From positions 22,398,001 through 22,462,000 of the forward strand of contig CM076270.1 in assembly GCA_038380795.1 (NCBI GenBank): 64,000 nucleotides of DNA, given 5' to 3'. Both the position numbers and the translations under genes were made by a program. The notes under the pieces were generated by a model. The model searched no databases, was not told the origin of the DNA, and was given only the letters and a program-made list of their open reading frames with translations. Positions 61,382 to 64,000 of this stretch are shown here, piece by piece. The DNA is from Pyrocephalus nanus. Lineage: Eukaryota; Chordata; Aves; Passeriformes; Tyrannidae. Within the stretch, counting starts at the first letter, position 1, and each line of letters begins with the position of its first letter.

Positions 61382-63114
61382 CAAAAACTTTGTCTGCCAG
61401 TCTAGTGAAACAGCCAATTTGGAAAAGCATCTTGTGTGAATACCACAGCAGTCTGAGCACTCTTGGCCTCTTCCATCATTTAGCAAGGCATAAAGTCCTC
61501 AACTGCAAAACCAGCCCCTCCACTAGAGCACGTTCTGCAATGCCTGTTTGCATATATTCTGCATTATATTGAATCGCTGAGGAACAGTCATCTCTACCAT
61601 GTTTATGTGCTGCAGTTTGGAAAGCAATTCCTTCCAGCACTCAAAAACAAAGCAGAAAGGGAAGGTAATATTTATTCTGTTCCCTGATATTCACCTATCA
61701 AAAAAGAAACCACCTCCGACACAGTTCAACCAAAGCACACAGCAGAAGGAGGAGAGGGGGCTGGTGGAAATTTTAAGGTTTTGTTTTAAAATTTAACTTT
61801 TATACATTTCCTTAAGGTATTTCAGTGTTGCAAATTAAATTCAATATGCAATTAAAATAGAAATTAGTCTTAGAGATATCACATATAGAGGGAGATGGAC
61901 AAACTCTTGAGAATTTATTTTTCAGCATGTTTTTGGGAAAACCTGGCCATGTTGACAGTGATATTGTTATTCTTCCATCTTTCTCATGGGGTTGCACATT
62001 AGTCAGAATCTTGAACCCGTCTCTGGAATGACCTGTACTGCCTGAATAGATTTGTGTCTACATCTTTCAGGTGAATGCACCAACATCTCCTATGAAGCTG
62101 TCCTATGAATGTTTAAATAGTCATTTCACACCGCTAGTACTAGGAAAAAAACCTTCCCTAATTGGATTTCAGGTGTCTGTGGCCCCTTAGGTGATGTCCC
62201 ATGCCCTTTCCCAAGCCTAAAGGGAGCAGAATGGAAGACAAATCTTGACCACAATGTCACAGCCACCTAAGGACACATCCTGCCAACCTGAACTGCACCT
62301 GGAAAACTGCATGTCAAACTGAGCCCATCCTTGGATATCTGCATATTTAAGTGCTTACCTCATGTTGTGCCACTCACTACACATTCAAGCTGAGGTGTAC
62401 TCAAGCTGACCTTTGAACTTCTGATATTGTAGAAACACATACCACCTTCAGGTTTCATAACGCTCAACACTACAAGACTAACTCAGATGGTATTTAAAAT
62501 ATTCAGTGATCAGTGTGAAAGATAAGTCAGTCACTCATTGCTCTTCACCCAATATATAATATTTTTGATGGTTTTTATCCCCCCACCCCAGGATTCATAG
62601 CACAAGCACACACAGCAGGGCAGTTTCATGTTTGCAGATGGAATTCTGTGCTCAGATACCTCAGCAGCTTTGAGGGGCATAGTCAGGATTAAACCATGAG
62701 AAGGCAGAAAAAAAGGAAACCTGCCTGTGGACTTTCTGATCACAGCAACTTTCATCAGAAGCACAGAACTGATACTTGGTTATTGACTACTGGATACTTC
62801 TCCCATTGATTACAGCCAGATTCAAAGTGGTAGGCAAGCAAAAAAAAATAGATTGGAGCCAGACTAATGAGAAACTGTCACAAACAGCAACACAAAAGCA
62901 CTGACTAAAAAAGTTGTGCAGAGTAGTTCTTGACATTATTTCTCCTGATGCTGAGACTCCCAATCATATTCTACATTATATGTGTAAATATATTTATTTT
63001 GCCAATACAGTGGCCACAATAACACACACAATTGGTTTTGACAGCAGCAATAGGTTTCTTGGCTTTCTCCCATGATTTACAACCAGAATAACAGTCTCAC
63101 TCACTTTCAGACAT

Positions 63115-63129
63115 AAAAAAAAAAAAAAA
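63115..63129. repeat. Poly-A tract, 15 A
   Basis: Uninterrupted A-run. Confidence 0.9.
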
Positions 63130-63768
63130 TCAGTTTGCTCAAGCTTATTTGAGCTGTGTTAGCCACAAACTCTCCTTTCTCCCATTACATCATTCCAGCT
63201 ACAACCAGACAGAACTTCAGATGCTTTCACTCAGCAATTTTAAATCGTTCAATTTTTTGTATTGTCATTTAAAATATTAACCATAACTTCCCTTCTAAAC
63301 AGAATAGTTAAAAGACTCTGGCTACCATGTATCAAGAGACTAAATAATGCCCAGGCAAATTAAGTTGTGTTTATTTCCCATTTAATTTCGTTGCTTTCTA
63401 GTGCTGCCATTGGCCAAGAGGACACAATTGAACAGGAAGAAAAAACCCACCACGTGCTTCTGAATCTATAGAACACACTTGAACACTATTGATAACAATT
63501 ATAATATGAAATTAAATCATAGTTGAGGAGCTCAAAAATGTGTGAAGCAATACTAGGCATGATTTGCCTTCATACACAGTTTCTTTCATTTAAAGAAACG
63601 TGAGTCCCGTGTTAGACTCGTGAGGGCCCAAAATGTCTTCAGCAGTCCAGAGTGTGGTGGCTTCCACAAGCAGCACGTGTAGGTGGAACCTATTTTACCA
63701 CAGCAGCTTCATTAGGAGTTGCTGAGTGGTGTCCTATGTCAAATCAGTAATGTAGCCTGCTGCCAATG

Positions 63769-63811
63769 ACACACACACAAAACAAACAGACAAACAAACA
63801 AAAAAAAACAA
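63769..63811. repeat. CA/AAAC low-complexity tract
   Basis: A short (AC)n is followed by AAAC, CAAACA and A8 units. It is of the same A/C tract type as at 19526 and 47253. Confidence 0.9.
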
Positions 63812-64000
63812 AGCCCAAGAAATCCCAACCAAACAGAAGCAAACAGGCTCACTGGTCCCTGTTCAGTTCCTGCTCAGTTTTAGGATATGATTCAAGTATG
63901 TCCACACTGCAGACTGCAGGCTGGCACAGGGATGCCAGAGCTAGTGGTAAATAAAGGAGTAGAATACCACAAAGTGTCCAGCTGAAGTGACTCAGCAATC

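Larger units (their letters stand above)
57312..63768. other. Noncoding unique sequence, no gene recognised
   Basis: No exon was recognised in this stretch. The plus frames near 57769-58243 and the minus frames at 59256-59657 (133 codons) and 59880-60173 suggest no known protein. GC-richer DNA lies at 59640-60080. The phrase around 62130-62200 (AAAAAAACCTTCCCTAATTGG) faintly resembles part of a CR1 3' region, but too weakly to call. Confidence 0.55.

Noticed and set aside
62030..62210. Possible CR1 3' region relic
   Set aside because: A single short phrase (AAAAAAACCTTCCCTAATTGG region) is similar. The terminal ATTCTATGAT units and the flanking order are missing.
1..64000. Bacterial or phage system, CRISPR array, toxin-antitoxin or biosynthetic cluster
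   Set aside because: No long dense reading frames, operons, regularly spaced repeats or prokaryotic signals. CR1 elements place the DNA in a bird genome.

Overview
This window looks like vertebrate nuclear DNA, almost certainly from a bird. The clearest evidence is three CR1 LINE fragments. All carry the typical avian CR1 3' end, and the largest also holds a readable but broken piece of reverse-transcriptase reading frame. The base composition is AT-rich, CpG is scarce outside a few short segments, and A-rich and AAAC/CCAAC low-complexity tracts are common. A songbird-type genome is plausible, but the sequence alone does not prove it. Nothing suggests a prokaryote, plasmid or phage: there are no dense long reading frames, operons, ribosome-binding sites or CRISPR arrays.

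I could not identify a host protein-coding gene, coding exon, tRNA, rRNA or other structured RNA gene on either strand. Open frames are short; the longest are 157 codons (52757-53230, +) and 144 codons (13969-14403, -). None reads as a known protein except the CR1 relics. The window is therefore either a gene desert or the inside of a very large intron.

Layout: 1-4264 is unique sequence with T-rich tracts. A plus-strand CR1 3' fragment lies at about 4265-4542. From 4543 to 21141 there is unique sequence with a hairpin-like inverted repeat (8887-8980), a possible LTR-like GC-rich patch (9180-9540), an ancient dispersed repeat (14335-14530) and a CpG-retaining patch (20479-20668). A short minus-strand CR1 end follows at about 21142-21255. 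From 21256 to 37795 there is AT-rich unique sequence with several candidate conserved noncoding segments and the largest A tract (34452-34543). The main CR1 copy, minus strand, spans about 37796-38655. From 38656 to 64000 there is more unique sequence with further candidate regulatory segments, an ancient CR1-like relic (about 52230-52500), a GC-richer open patch with splice-like edges (52815-53062) and many A-rich tracts.

I found no convincing new biological system. The observations most worth checking are the inverted repeat at 8887-8980, the AT-rich but CpG-retaining segments that may be conserved enhancers, and the strong strand bias of long A tracts (17 A-runs against 3 T-runs of 14 bases or more on the given strand).
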